DNA of 64,000 nt from Filimonas lacunae (GTDB lineage Bacteria; Bacteroidota; Bacteroidia; Chitinophagales; Chitinophagaceae): the NCBI RefSeq assembly GCF_002355595.1, contig NZ_AP017422.1, positions 5,336,823 to 5,400,822 of the forward strand. Direction: 5' to 3'. Of the stretch, positions 1 to 8,101 are shown piece by piece (within the stretch, counting starts at the first letter, position 1; every line of letters begins with the position of its first letter). The notes below the pieces were generated by a model, which searched no databases, was not told the DNA's origin, and saw nothing but the letters and a program-made list of their open reading frames with translations. A program made the translations under genes and the position numbers.

Positions 1-693
1 ATTGCCCAACAGGCAGCCCTGCACCAAACCAGTGTGCTGATAGATGCAGAAGAATCATGGATACAGGATACCATTGACGCAGCCACTACCGAACTTATGC
101 GCATGTACAACCTCGAAACAGCAGTGGTGTACAACACCATTCAACTCTATCGTAAAAGAGGATATACTTTTTTAAAACAATCGCACGAGCTGGCGCAGGC
201 CGATGGCTATATACTGGCAGTAAAACTGGTACGCGGCGCTTATATGGAAAAAGAAAGGAAACGCGCTTCCGAACTCAACTATTCATCCCCCATACAGGAT
301 ACAAAGGAAGATACCGATAAAGCTTTTAACCAGGCTGTGGCTTATTGTATAGACTTTCATCAGTCCATTCATACCATTGTGGCTTCTCATAACGAGCATA
401 GCAACCTGATGGCAGTGCGTTTGATGGAGAACAAATCAACGAACAACGAATCTCTGCCGGTTCATTTTTCCCAGCTGTATGGCATGAGCGATAATATCAC
501 TTATAACCTGGCAAAGGGTGGTTTTAGCGTAAGCAAATACCTTCCTTACGGCGCCATTGCCGATGTAATACCCTACCTCATGCGCAGGGCGCAGGAGAAC
601 AGCTCCGTGGCAGGACAAACGGGCAGGGAACTGTCGTTAATTAAAAAAGAAATACAACGCAGGTCCTTAAGCAAAAAGGCAGGCATTGAATAA
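1..693 (+). CDS. Proline dehydrogenase, C-terminal part (5' end outside window)
   Basis: Catalyses FAD-dependent oxidation of L-proline to pyrroline-5-carboxylate, the first step of proline catabolism. The frame is open from base 1, so the N-terminus lies upstream; 230 residues are visible. The visible part carries the family hallmarks: the LVRGAYMEKER segment of the TIM-barrel active site about a third of the way in, and the RRAQENSS segment near the C-terminus, whose paired arginines bind the proline carboxylate in characterised enzymes. It ends soon after this motif, with no P5C dehydrogenase domain, so this is a stand-alone PRODH and not a bifunctional PutA. The stop codon abuts a strong hairpin shared with the convergent gene on the right. 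Family is sure; the number of missing residues is unknown. Confidence 0.93.
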   Translation: MAQQAALHQTSVLIDAEESWIQDTIDAATTELMRMYNLETAVVYNTIQLYRKRGYTFLKQSHELAQADGYILAVKLVRGAYMEKERKRASELNYSSPIQDTKEDTDKAFNQAVAYCIDFHQSIHTIVASHNEHSNLMAVRLMENKSTNNESLPVHFSQLYGMSDNITYNLAKGGFSVSKYLPYGAIADVIPYLMRRAQENSSVAGQTGRELSLIKKEIQRRSLSKKAGIE

Positions 694-731
694 AACAAAC
701 GGGGCTGTACATGTTACAGCCCCGTTTGTTT
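693..731. terminator. Bidirectional terminator between two convergent genes
   Basis: A perfect 17-bp inverted repeat (693-709 with 715-731) around a 5-nt loop. A-rich at the left and T-rich at the right end, it can work as an intrinsic terminator in both directions. It touches the stop codons of both flanking genes, so they share one element. Confidence 0.85.
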
Positions 732-1065
732 ACGCATTTACCCAGGCTTCCCTTTCAAAATAGGGACTTACCGACAAATGCTCTTCAATAGCGTCTATTA
801 AACGTTGATTGCTTTCCGACATAATAATAGCCATATTCCAGATATCCTTAGAGTACAAAAACTCACCATAGTCTGTTTCTATGGTAAGCGCCATGTCATC
901 TATTACCCGTATATCTTCAATGTGCTTTACCACGGGCTGAATATCTGCAATAGCTTCTAACAGGTCTTTAAAAAAGGAGTCATCACCTACCCCTTCAAAA
1001 AACTCTATCAGCAGTTTGTCCGATCCGTATTCCGGTCTGTAATAATATTTATACTTCTTACTCAA
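730..1065 (-). CDS. Small protein of unknown function (111 aa)
   Basis: I do not recognise this family. The protein is acidic, with no signal peptide or membrane segment, so probably cytoplasmic. The N-terminus is very Tyr/Lys-rich (MSKKYKYYYRPEYG), the middle is a predicted mix of helices and strands, and the C-terminal half has a helical ALIDAIEEHL-like stretch. It is a single-gene unit: it ends in the bidirectional hairpin on its left, and the 257 bases upstream hold only another gene's terminator and AT-rich sequence. The start chosen is the only ATG that gives a full-length frame. It could be a conserved orphan of this family of bacteria; no function is assigned. Confidence 0.6.
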   Translation of the reverse strand: MSKKYKYYYRPEYGSDKLLIEFFEGVGDDSFFKDLLEAIADIQPVVKHIEDIRVIDDMALTIETDYGEFLYSKDIWNMAIIMSESNQRLIDAIEEHLSVSPYFEREAWVNA

Positions 1066-1269
1066 GGTTGCTGATTTTTTTCCGGTAAGCTAAACACACC
1101 TGTTATCCGAACCTCTGTATGTATAGCAATATATATCTTAATATTTATATTTCATATTTTCTCCCGTTATAGTTACAGTAATTTTTCGGCATCAAAATGC
1201 TCCTTGCACTATTCAGTCATTTATTGTATATTATAGATACAGGATGAATACTCCAACAGGCAAAAAATA

Positions 1270-1296
1270 AAAACGGCGCTGAATCAGCGCCGTTTT
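1270..1296 (-). terminator. Intrinsic terminator of the T9SS cargo gene
   Basis: Inverted repeat AAAACGGCGCTGA / TCAGCGCCGTTTT directly downstream (leftward) of the 1074-aa gene, followed on the minus strand by a run of T. The GC-rich stem is about 11-12 bp. Confidence 0.8.
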
Positions 1297-1322
1297 CGTT
1301 ACAGATATCCAAAAGGTTATAA

Positions 1323-4300
1323 TTACCTGATATTTATTTTATGTGCTTCCATAAAGTCTTCTGCATCTACTCTTACCACATAGAAAGCAGCCGGTAAATG
1401 TCCCACTGGTATTACAAAATTATTAATAGCGTCTACTATAGTTTCCTGGCGCGCCAACACACGCTGGCCCGATTCGGTAAACATCTGTATCGTTACTTTC
1501 TGTGTTCTTTCGCTGAATATCCTTACCTGCATGGTACTGCGGTTGCTGGACCATACCCGCACTTTGTCGCTGGCAGGCACAATGGTTAACTTACCATTTA
1601 CAAAAGTAAAGTAGTAGTTAGCAGCTGTTGCGCCGGAAGGAACAATATCGTAATAACCGATAGGAGAAATAGGAATAGCAGCAGTAGCTATCTGAATAGG
1701 GCTGGTAAACACCGTAGAATCTTCGCCACGCACAAAACCCGTATAGGTGTACGTTAATTCCGGATTCTTCTGTCCCTGTTCTCTTTCTTTGTCATCTGCT
1801 GTAACCACAATCTCTTTTGGTGTAATGCTAAAGTAAGCCGGCGTGTAATTAATGATCTTATAATCATCATTCGCCAGCGATCCCATGGTAATTACATATT
1901 TCCCTACATTTTCGCCTTCTTCCCTTTGTAAAGCACCATTCAACGACTCTTTAGCTACCAGGCCGGTAATCTGGTAAGTTAACACAGAATCTTCCTCACC
2001 GTATACCTTGCTGGCAGAGTCGGCAATTACGCTTACATCTTTCTTCACAATAGTACCTATACTGGCAAAAGCAGAAGTAGCAGTAAGTTTATAGTTAGCC
2101 GAATCGCTACCTAATAACTGCAAGCCGTTTACGGTAACCTTTTTATTTTCACCCGCATGCTTGCTATCGTAAGAGCCATACACAGGGTTGTTCAACACTA
2201 CATTGTCATTTCCTATCACCCCTGTCATACTGTAATTGCCAGTTGCAATAACAGCGGTATCGTTACCATCATAAGTTTTAGCAATCACCGGCGTTGACAA
2301 TAATGTAACTGAAACCGGCTGCGTAGTAATATTACCCGTGGTAGTGGTGGTGGTAGTGAGTAAGGTATAGTTGTCTTTAGCCGTTCCATTCAGCACAAGG
2401 TTGGTGGCTGTAATGGTTTTACCATTGGCCACCTTGCTATCTGAATAAGTAGTTACACAGCTAACGCTTAAAGTGTCGGTAGATACCACATTATCCAGGT
2501 GATAGTTGGCAGCTGCTAATACAGCCGTATCATTGGTATTATACACTTTTGTAATCAGCGGGCTGGCACTTAAGGTAAAGTTCAGTTCCCGCTTGAGTAT
2601 ATCACCCGTAACAGTAGCAGAAGAATCCACCAGCAGGTAGTTGTCTTTTTTAGCACCGGTTACCTCTATATTGTCAGCGGTAATGGTTTTAGCCATACCT
2701 GCATTGACATCAGAATAATGTATCGTACGTTTTACTTCAATAGCGTCATCCAGGACAATGCCCGTAACCATATAGTTATCTTTAGATAAAATTACCGTGT
2801 CAGTACCATCATACACCTTGGAAATGGCGGGTTTGGCATTCAGACTAAAATGAATATCCCTTTTCTTCACGGTGAATTTACCAGCCTGGTAGCTTAACTC
2901 GTAATTGGTATTACCATCAGCATCCACAGCAATCTCATATTCTCCGGCATCAGAGTTTTTCACCACACTGGTGGTAACCACTACACCTGGCACTGTAGAA
3001 TCGCCATTTACTAAACCTACATAGGTAACCGTTAATGCAGGATTATCGTCTCCATATATCTTGTCTTTATCATCTGCTATCAGCGTCAGTGGCTGGGCAT
3101 TGATCATAAAGCCCTGCGAAAACACTACAGGCAAATAATATTCATTTCCCGCTTGACGGGCTGTTATCAAAGCACCACCTGTGCCCTGGATCATTACCAC
3201 CGTATCATTTCTAATATCTATCGGACCACCCGCTACAGAAAAAGTCACCGGCAAGCCCGATGTAGCAGTGGCGCTCAATATCATAGAAGTATCGCCATAC
3301 ACCCTGTCCACCAGATTATTAAAAGTGATGGTCTGTGGCGCTTTATCTATCGTCAGTGTATATTTTTTGGTCACAAAGGCAGGCACCCCGTTAATTGCCG
3401 AAGCATCCGTCACCTTTACCACAAAATTATAAGTGCCCATATCATTAGCCGTACCGGTAATAATACCTGTGGTGCTTAAATTAAACCCTTTAGGCAAACT
3501 GCCCGAATACACTTCATAGGTAAATGGCTCTATACCATCTGTAGCAGTAAGTGTATCTGCAAATGCTATTTTATACACCGGATGTTTTAATGTATCGGGC
3601 GACACCATAATGAAAGGCCCGAATTCATAAGAAGGCATATCGATAGAATCATTCCTTACATAAAACTGCATATCGGCATACCCACCGTTAAAGCCCGCAA
3701 AGCTGGTACTGTTAGAGGTAGGATCAGGCAAAGTAGAAGCATCACAACCATTACAAAATACCATCCGGGGAATGCTCATATACTTGTTAACATTCTGCAG
3801 GTTGGCCTGGTAATACAATCCGCTGGGCACAAATAACTCTACCACATAATCCGCTCCTTTATTCAACCAACGATAATTAGATAGAGAAGTATAGTTAAAC
3901 TGCTCCGCTGCACCACCTACACTGGTTTGTTCCAGGATATCTTCGGTATCCAGATCAAAAAGCGTTACCGTATTAGTAGAAGCCACAGGCATTTGTTTAC
4001 CCAGCCCGGTTAACAACATATTCTGTTTGGGCCTGAACCAGATCCCTCGTTGCGAGTTATTAGCCGGACTACCCACCTGCTTCTCTGTAGTAGAATCGGT
4101 AGTATTAAAAGGCCCCAGGAAAGTGTTTAAAGTAGAAGCATTTACTGCCGCGTTGTTGCCATAGAACATATAAAATATCACCACATCATTAGCAGGCACC
4201 GAATCTATTTTCACCCACACTTTAGTACTGGCCGTATTAGCGCCACTTTCTATAAAATAAGGATAAAGGGTAACACCCTTTGCATCCTTACCAAAACGAA

Positions 4301-4547
4301 GATCTTTCAGGCTGGCGTCCATTTGGCCGGCATCTACCAGGCTTTTGGTATCTATCAGCAGCATCTGGTGAAAGTCGATGGTAGCCGTAGCCGTGGCGTT
4401 GGTAATACGTATAGCTGTTTTATACTTCCAGCCCGAAGGTTGCGCCCAGGCATTGTTGCCAACACCTAAGGCTGCTATCAATAATACCACAAACAGCCAC
4501 CTGGGCAACGTTTGTTGTTTATGAAAAGAATAGAATTCCGTTGTCAT
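1323..4547 (-). CDS. Large secreted repeat protein with DUF2341, MBG and YDG domains; T9SS cargo
   Basis: A probable surface or secreted protein of 1074 residues. It starts with a signal peptide (hydrophobic about residues 16-33, ending near WAQ), followed by a DUF2341-like domain (about 40-140). Next come an unassigned stretch with a CNGC motif, a putative Ig/cadherin-type (He_PIG) domain near 320-400, and a chain of MBG-type (VYGD, IYGDDNP, VYGEEDS) and YDG-type repeats (KVYDGTD, KVYNTND, KTYDGND). The last 80 residues look like a T9SS type A sorting tail: beta-rich, ending in a short basic segment. Such proteins are usually adhesins. It follows the PorV gene by 22 bases, so it is probably co-transcribed with it. 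The start context AAACTATATGAC is repeated at the small ORF upstream of PorV. Confidence 0.85.
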   Translation of the reverse strand: MTTEFYSFHKQQTLPRWLFVVLLIAALGVGNNAWAQPSGWKYKTAIRITNATATATIDFHQMLLIDTKSLVDAGQMDASLKDLRFGKDAKGVTLYPYFIESGANTASTKVWVKIDSVPANDVVIFYMFYGNNAAVNASTLNTFLGPFNTTDSTTEKQVGSPANNSQRGIWFRPKQNMLLTGLGKQMPVASTNTVTLFDLDTEDILEQTSVGGAAEQFNYTSLSNYRWLNKGADYVVELFVPSGLYYQANLQNVNKYMSIPRMVFCNGCDASTLPDPTSNSTSFAGFNGGYADMQFYVRNDSIDMPSYEFGPFIMVSPDTLKHPVYKIAFADTLTATDGIEPFTYEVYSGSLPKGFNLSTTGIITGTANDMGTYNFVVKVTDASAINGVPAFVTKKYTLTIDKAPQTITFNNLVDRVYGDTSMILSATATSGLPVTFSVAGGPIDIRNDTVVMIQGTGGALITARQAGNEYYLPVVFSQGFMINAQPLTLIADDKDKIYGDDNPALTVTYVGLVNGDSTVPGVVVTTSVVKNSDAGEYEIAVDADGNTNYELSYQAGKFTVKKRDIHFSLNAKPAISKVYDGTDTVILSKDNYMVTGIVLDDAIEVKRTIHYSDVNAGMAKTITADNIEVTGAKKDNYLLVDSSATVTGDILKRELNFTLSASPLITKVYNTNDTAVLAAANYHLDNVVSTDTLSVSCVTTYSDSKVANGKTITATNLVLNGTAKDNYTLLTTTTTTTGNITTQPVSVTLLSTPVIAKTYDGNDTAVIATGNYSMTGVIGNDNVVLNNPVYGSYDSKHAGENKKVTVNGLQLLGSDSANYKLTATSAFASIGTIVKKDVSVIADSASKVYGEEDSVLTYQITGLVAKESLNGALQREEGENVGKYVITMGSLANDDYKIINYTPAYFSITPKEIVVTADDKEREQGQKNPELTYTYTGFVRGEDSTVFTSPIQIATAAIPISPIGYYDIVPSGATAANYYFTFVNGKLTIVPASDKVRVWSSNRSTMQVRIFSERTQKVTIQMFTESGQRVLARQETIVDAINNFVIPVGHLPAAFYVVRVDAEDFMEAHKINIR

Positions 4548-4569
4548 ATAGTTTTTTTAAAGGGGATTG

Positions 4570-5694
4570 TTATTTCGCTTCTTTGCTCATGTAAAAAAGC
4601 AGGCTAAAACGCAGCGTATTGGATAATGGGTTGCGCGTTACCCCGCTACCCGAAGGCACCAGGTAAGAGAAGTTTACACCAAACATGCTATAGTTAATAC
4701 CTACGCCTGCGGTTAAATAGTTACGTTTACCCATGCTGCGGCTATCGGTATAATAGCCTAACCTTAGTGCATATAAGCGGTTATATACATATTCACTACC
4801 TATAGAGTAGGCCATAGCACTATTGCCAAATGATTTAAACAATCCGCTTAACGATCCTTCACTGCCATACTTGGCATAAGCAGCCGAATCAGACGCATCG
4901 GGCAGCTTAGGCACCATCAGCTTATTAATTTCGCCATGGAGGCTTATTTTATGCACCTCATTAAACACCCAGCTGTAACCCGCTCCTAAAGCCAGGTTGG
5001 CAGGCAAATAATTTTTCTGGGTAGCATCATTGGTGTACCCTATTTTACTGCCCAGGTTAGTAAGCGCTGCACCTGCATGCCAGCCCTCACCCGCTTCATC
5101 CACTTTATTATAATACACTCCCAAATCGGCAGCAAAAGCATTACCCGCTTTATACATACTTCCCGTAGTAGAAACTGTACCTGCCAGGTTGGAATAAATA
5201 TACCGTAAGGCTGCCCCTACCGAAAGATTGGCAGTCAGCTTTCTCGAATATCCCAGGTCAAACCCCAGCTCACTCGATTTCTGATGCCCCAGATCATTAC
5301 CATCTGCATCAGAAATTTCTATATTACCCAGGCTAAAGTAACGTAGCGAAGCAGAAAAAGCCTGCTCTTCTCCGGGTTTGTAATACCCGGCCACAGATGC
5401 TAAATACACATCTTTTAAACCCAGGTCTTTTAACCAGGGAGTATAAGTAGCGCTTACACCACTTAAATCGTGCACAAACGCATATTTCGCAACATTATAA
5501 AATTGAGAATTGGCATTGGGTGAAGTGGATACACCGGTTTCGCCCATGCCACCGGCACGTGCATCCGGCGATATACGTAAAAATGGCACAGCAGTACTTA
5601 CTATGTCAATTTTCTCCGTTGCCTGGCCATAGCTGCTTACCATACCGCATAAGCAGATTGCTGCCAGGTAGCCTCTTTTCAAGATTGTTTTCAT
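4570..5694 (-). CDS. porV: Type IX secretion outer membrane protein, PorV/PorQ family
   Basis: An outer membrane beta-barrel of the FadL-like PorV family. In characterised T9SS, PorV carries cargo from the translocon SprA/Sov to the PorU sortase complex. The 374-aa protein has a signal peptide (residues 1-23, ending SYGQ) and the hallmark N-terminal segment FLRISPDARAGGMGETGVS, then alternating beta-strand sequence to the C-terminus. Unlike the usual porU-porV arrangement, its downstream neighbour is a large candidate cargo, which suggests a dedicated shuttle-cargo pair; that is inference. A 36-codon ORF ends 5 bases before its ATG and could couple translation. It may be a PorV paralogue instead of the main copy, since the rest of the genome is not visible. 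Confidence 0.85.
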   Translation of the reverse strand: MKTILKRGYLAAICLCGMVSSYGQATEKIDIVSTAVPFLRISPDARAGGMGETGVSTSPNANSQFYNVAKYAFVHDLSGVSATYTPWLKDLGLKDVYLASVAGYYKPGEEQAFSASLRYFSLGNIEISDADGNDLGHQKSSELGFDLGYSRKLTANLSVGAALRYIYSNLAGTVSTTGSMYKAGNAFAADLGVYYNKVDEAGEGWHAGAALTNLGSKIGYTNDATQKNYLPANLALGAGYSWVFNEVHKISLHGEINKLMVPKLPDASDSAAYAKYGSEGSLSGLFKSFGNSAMAYSIGSEYVYNRLYALRLGYYTDSRSMGKRNYLTAGVGINYSMFGVNFSYLVPSGSGVTRNPLSNTLRFSLLFYMSKEAK

Positions 5695-5699
5695 TGATC

Positions 5700-5810
5700 T
5701 CAGTTATTAATTAAAGGGGATATATCAGATATTGGTTCTTCGGTTCGTTGTTGCACAAACCCACAGGTAGCTATAGAGGTTAACAATAAAATAGCATATT
5801 GTGTAGTCAT
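5700..5810 (-). CDS. Possible small lipoprotein ORF upstream of porV (36 aa)
   Basis: A short open frame with a signal-like N-terminus (MTTQYAILLLTSIATC) followed by a polar tail ending in PLINN. The hydrophobic run closed by Cys16 resembles a lipobox (IATC), although Thr before Cys is not ideal. It stops five bases before the porV start. Its initiation region, AAACTATATGAC, is identical over 12 bases to that of the 1074-aa cargo gene in the same block. A -7 box (TATATTTG) lies 43 bases upstream. It may be a real small lipoprotein, a leader peptide, or a chance ORF in the porV 5' region. Confidence 0.4.
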   Translation of the reverse strand: MTTQYAILLLTSIATCGFVQQRTEEPISDISPLINN

Positions 5811-5853
5811 ATAGTTTAGGGCGGGTTGTAAAAGTAATTCGGTTTAGGTTTTA

Positions 5854-5861
5854 CAAATATA
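5854..5861 (-). promoter_or_regulatory. Candidate -7 promoter box for the porV operon
   Basis: TATATTTG on the minus strand matches the Bacteroidota -7 consensus TAnnTTTG. It sits just outside the GNAT stop codon and upstream of the small ORF, porV and the cargo gene. No clear TTTG is seen at -33. Confidence 0.45.
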
Positions 5862-5864
5862 TTG

Positions 5865-6308
5865 TTAAGTGTGCTGTTTCATCCAATCCTCATAAGTCAT
5901 TTCAAACTTAATTTCACGCGAGCCGTGCATCCCCACCTCTGTCCAACCGGCTTTCCGGTAAAAAACAGCAGCACGTGTACCCGGTGCCGTACCCAGCCAC
6001 ACCGTTGTTTGGGTTTGTGAAAAATACCATTCCAGCATCAGGGAATGCAGATGCCTTCCAACACCCTTTCCTTCAAATTCGGGTCGTATAAACAAAGCCC
6101 AGATATTATTGTCCTGTAAATCGGCAATAGCAAAACCCACCAGTAAACCATCTACTTCGCAAACCCAGCCACGGCCGCGTTGGTTTATAAATATTTCACA
6201 ATCGTTATCAGTTACCAAACCGGGGTCTGATAAAGTGTTTTCTTTCACGGTATGTCGCACAACCTGGATTTGTGGTATATCCGCAGTTGTAGCTTGTCTG
6301 AATTTCAT
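5865..6308 (-). CDS. GNAT family N-acetyltransferase
   Basis: Transfers an acetyl group from acetyl-CoA to an unknown amine. The 147-aa protein has the full GNAT fold: N-terminal strand and helix (MKFRQATTADIPQIQ), the central strand followed by the acetyl-CoA pyrophosphate loop RPEFEGKGVGRHLH (the Q/RxxGxG/A motif, residues about 77-90), and the C-terminal AAVFYRKAGWTEVG motif. No signal peptide, so cytoplasmic. It precedes the porV block on the same strand but a promoter box separates them, so functional linkage is doubtful. The first ATG is used; the upstream frame closes soon after. Confidence 0.9.
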   Translation of the reverse strand: MKFRQATTADIPQIQVVRHTVKENTLSDPGLVTDNDCEIFINQRGRGWVCEVDGLLVGFAIADLQDNNIWALFIRPEFEGKGVGRHLHSLMLEWYFSQTQTTVWLGTAPGTRAAVFYRKAGWTEVGMHGSREIKFEMTYEDWMKQHT

Positions 6309-6411
6309 GTTTCCGTTAATTTTACTTACGGCATTGAAAAATGAAAATAATACATTTTAATCTATGAACGCCCCCCTTTAATATCCCCCCTCCGGGTAAT
6401 AGTAATTTTAT

Positions 6412-6442
6412 TTTGACGGCCCTGCAATTATCTCTACATTAG
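6412..6442 (+). promoter_or_regulatory. Candidate promoter of the serine hydrolase gene
   Basis: TTTG (6412-6415), a 19-base spacer, then TACATTAG (6435-6442), a 7-of-8 match apart from one base to the Bacteroidota -7 box. Spacing fits the -33/-7 rule. The predicted transcript start is only about 10-15 bases before the ATG. Confidence 0.45.
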
Positions 6443-6460
6443 CTACCTACCCCTATAGTT

Positions 6461-7576
6461 ATGAAAAAGAACTGTACCCTTGTATCACTGTTGAATATTG
6501 TACTGTTAGCAGGTCTTATATACTGGCCTGCAAGTAATGCTTTTGCCCAGTATAACTTTAGCAAAGTAGATAACTGGTTAACCACCAATTCCCCTCAGTT
6601 AGGGGGACGCACTATTCTGATGGTGTATAAAGATGGAAAGATTGTATATAATCAATCGGTCAACAGTATGAACTTCCGGCAAAAAGCCGTTAATAAGATC
6701 ATAGCCAGGCGGCAGGGGCAGGAAGCCAACCTGGACGATTACACCACCACCAGCCGCCAGGCCATAGCCAGCTGCAGCAAATGGCTGAGCGCTGCATTGG
6801 TAATGACTTTTGTAGATGAAGGCAAACTACAGCTCAACGATACAGTAGGAAAGTTTTTGCCCGTGCTATCGCAACATGGCAAAGGCAATATCACTATCAG
6901 TCATTGCCTGTCGCACCTTACCGCCATACATGCACCGGACCTAAAAGAAAGCCTGCAGGAAATGCGCCAGGTGAACAGCATGGACGAAGCCATTGAAAAC
7001 ATTGCCGTCCTGCCTATGGAAGGCCAGCCCGGTAAAGTATTCCGCTATAGCAACACCGGTCTGCAAATAGCCGGTGCTGTGCTGGAAAAAATAACCGGCA
7101 AAAGCTTTGAAACACTTTTTGCCGAACGCATTGCACGGCCGCTGAATATGCAAAACACCGATTTTGGTAAAGGCAAAGTAGCCTTACCCGCCGGTGGCGC
7201 ATTCAGCACGCCTAATGATTACATGAACTTCCTGGTAATGATACTGAACAAAGGCCTGTTCAATGGCAAAAGAATTTTGAGTGAAAGCAGCATAGCCGCC
7301 ATGCAGGTAAACCGCGTTACCAAAGAAGTAACAGTAGCGTACGCCCCTGCCGAAGCCGGGCAGTTTGGCTATGGCTTTGGCGAGTGGGTAATGGGCAACC
7401 GCACCAGCACCACCGGCAACGAATCTATTACCAGCCCTGGTTTGTTTGGCAGCTTTCCCTGGATCAGCAACACACATCATTACTGCGCTTTTCTCATGGC
7501 ATTTTATATAAAAAGCGAAGGCAGGCAAGAGCGGTATATAACCCTGAATAAATTGGTAAATGAAGCGTTACAGTAA
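6461..7576 (+). CDS. Serine hydrolase of the beta-lactamase (class C / EstB) family
   Basis: Probably a periplasmic or secreted esterase, D-aminopeptidase-like enzyme or penicillin-recognising hydrolase; true beta-lactamase activity cannot be inferred. The 371-aa protein has a signal peptide (about 1-29, ending AFAQ), the nucleophile motif S104-C-S-K107 (SxxK), and the tyrosine motif Y196-S-N198. The region around GYGFGEWV replaces the KTG box, as is common in class C-related esterases. The gene overlaps the next one by 17 bases, which suggests co-translation. It is transcribed away from the GNAT gene. Confidence 0.9.
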   Translation: MKKNCTLVSLLNIVLLAGLIYWPASNAFAQYNFSKVDNWLTTNSPQLGGRTILMVYKDGKIVYNQSVNSMNFRQKAVNKIIARRQGQEANLDDYTTTSRQAIASCSKWLSAALVMTFVDEGKLQLNDTVGKFLPVLSQHGKGNITISHCLSHLTAIHAPDLKESLQEMRQVNSMDEAIENIAVLPMEGQPGKVFRYSNTGLQIAGAVLEKITGKSFETLFAERIARPLNMQNTDFGKGKVALPAGGAFSTPNDYMNFLVMILNKGLFNGKRILSESSIAAMQVNRVTKEVTVAYAPAEAGQFGYGFGEWVMGNRTSTTGNESITSPGLFGSFPWISNTHHYCAFLMAFYIKSEGRQERYITLNKLVNEALQ

Positions 7577-8081
7577 CCTGCCTTCCCGCCCGTTGATCAT
7601 TACACTGGAAATGGAAGAAGAACAACAACACCGGTTCAACCTCCTGCGCACACAATTTTTCCCATCACATGCCAATTACCTCGATGCACATATCACCCTG
7701 TTTTACAAACTACCTTCCCACCAACCAGGCATTCAGGCTGCATTGGAACAGTTTGCCCAACGCCCGCCCCTGGTATTGGACGTAGTGCAAATAAAACAAG
7801 CCGGTAACTGGGTAGCCTATCACCTGCAATCACCTGCATTACAAGCACTGCACCTGCAAATGCAGGAAGCCTTTGCGCCCTGGCTTTGTAAACAGGACAG
7901 CAAGCCATTACATCCACACATTACCATTCTGAATAAAACAACAGAGTATAAAGCAAAACAGGTGCATCAGCACCTGCAACAAAATTTTGAACCGTTTTCC
8001 ATCCCCACCACAGGCTTTAAAACATGGCTGTATATGAAAGGCCCCTGGAAGGCACAGCACGTTTATGCCTTCCGGTCATAA
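7560..8081 (+). CDS. 2'-5' RNA ligase superfamily (2H phosphoesterase) protein
   Basis: Members of this family cleave or join 2'-5' linked or cyclic nucleotides. The 173-aa protein carries the two diagnostic HxT motifs: HITLF (about residues 45-49) and HITIL (about 118-122), separated by the usual distance, and no signal peptide. The start lies inside the end of the serine hydrolase gene (17-bp overlap), the first ATG of the frame. The pairing with a secreted hydrolase has no obvious biological logic. Exact substrate unknown: RNA repair, tRNA splicing-like or cyclic nucleotide metabolism are all possible. Confidence 0.85.
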   Translation: MKRYSNLPSRPLIITLEMEEEQQHRFNLLRTQFFPSHANYLDAHITLFYKLPSHQPGIQAALEQFAQRPPLVLDVVQIKQAGNWVAYHLQSPALQALHLQMQEAFAPWLCKQDSKPLHPHITILNKTTEYKAKQVHQHLQQNFEPFSIPTTGFKTWLYMKGPWKAQHVYAFRS

Positions 8082-8101
8082 GCCAGCAACCCGGAATGTA
8101 A

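Noticed and set aside
6461-7576. True antibiotic-resistance beta-lactamase
   Set aside because: SxxK and YSN are shared with esterases and peptidases; nothing shows beta-lactam specificity.
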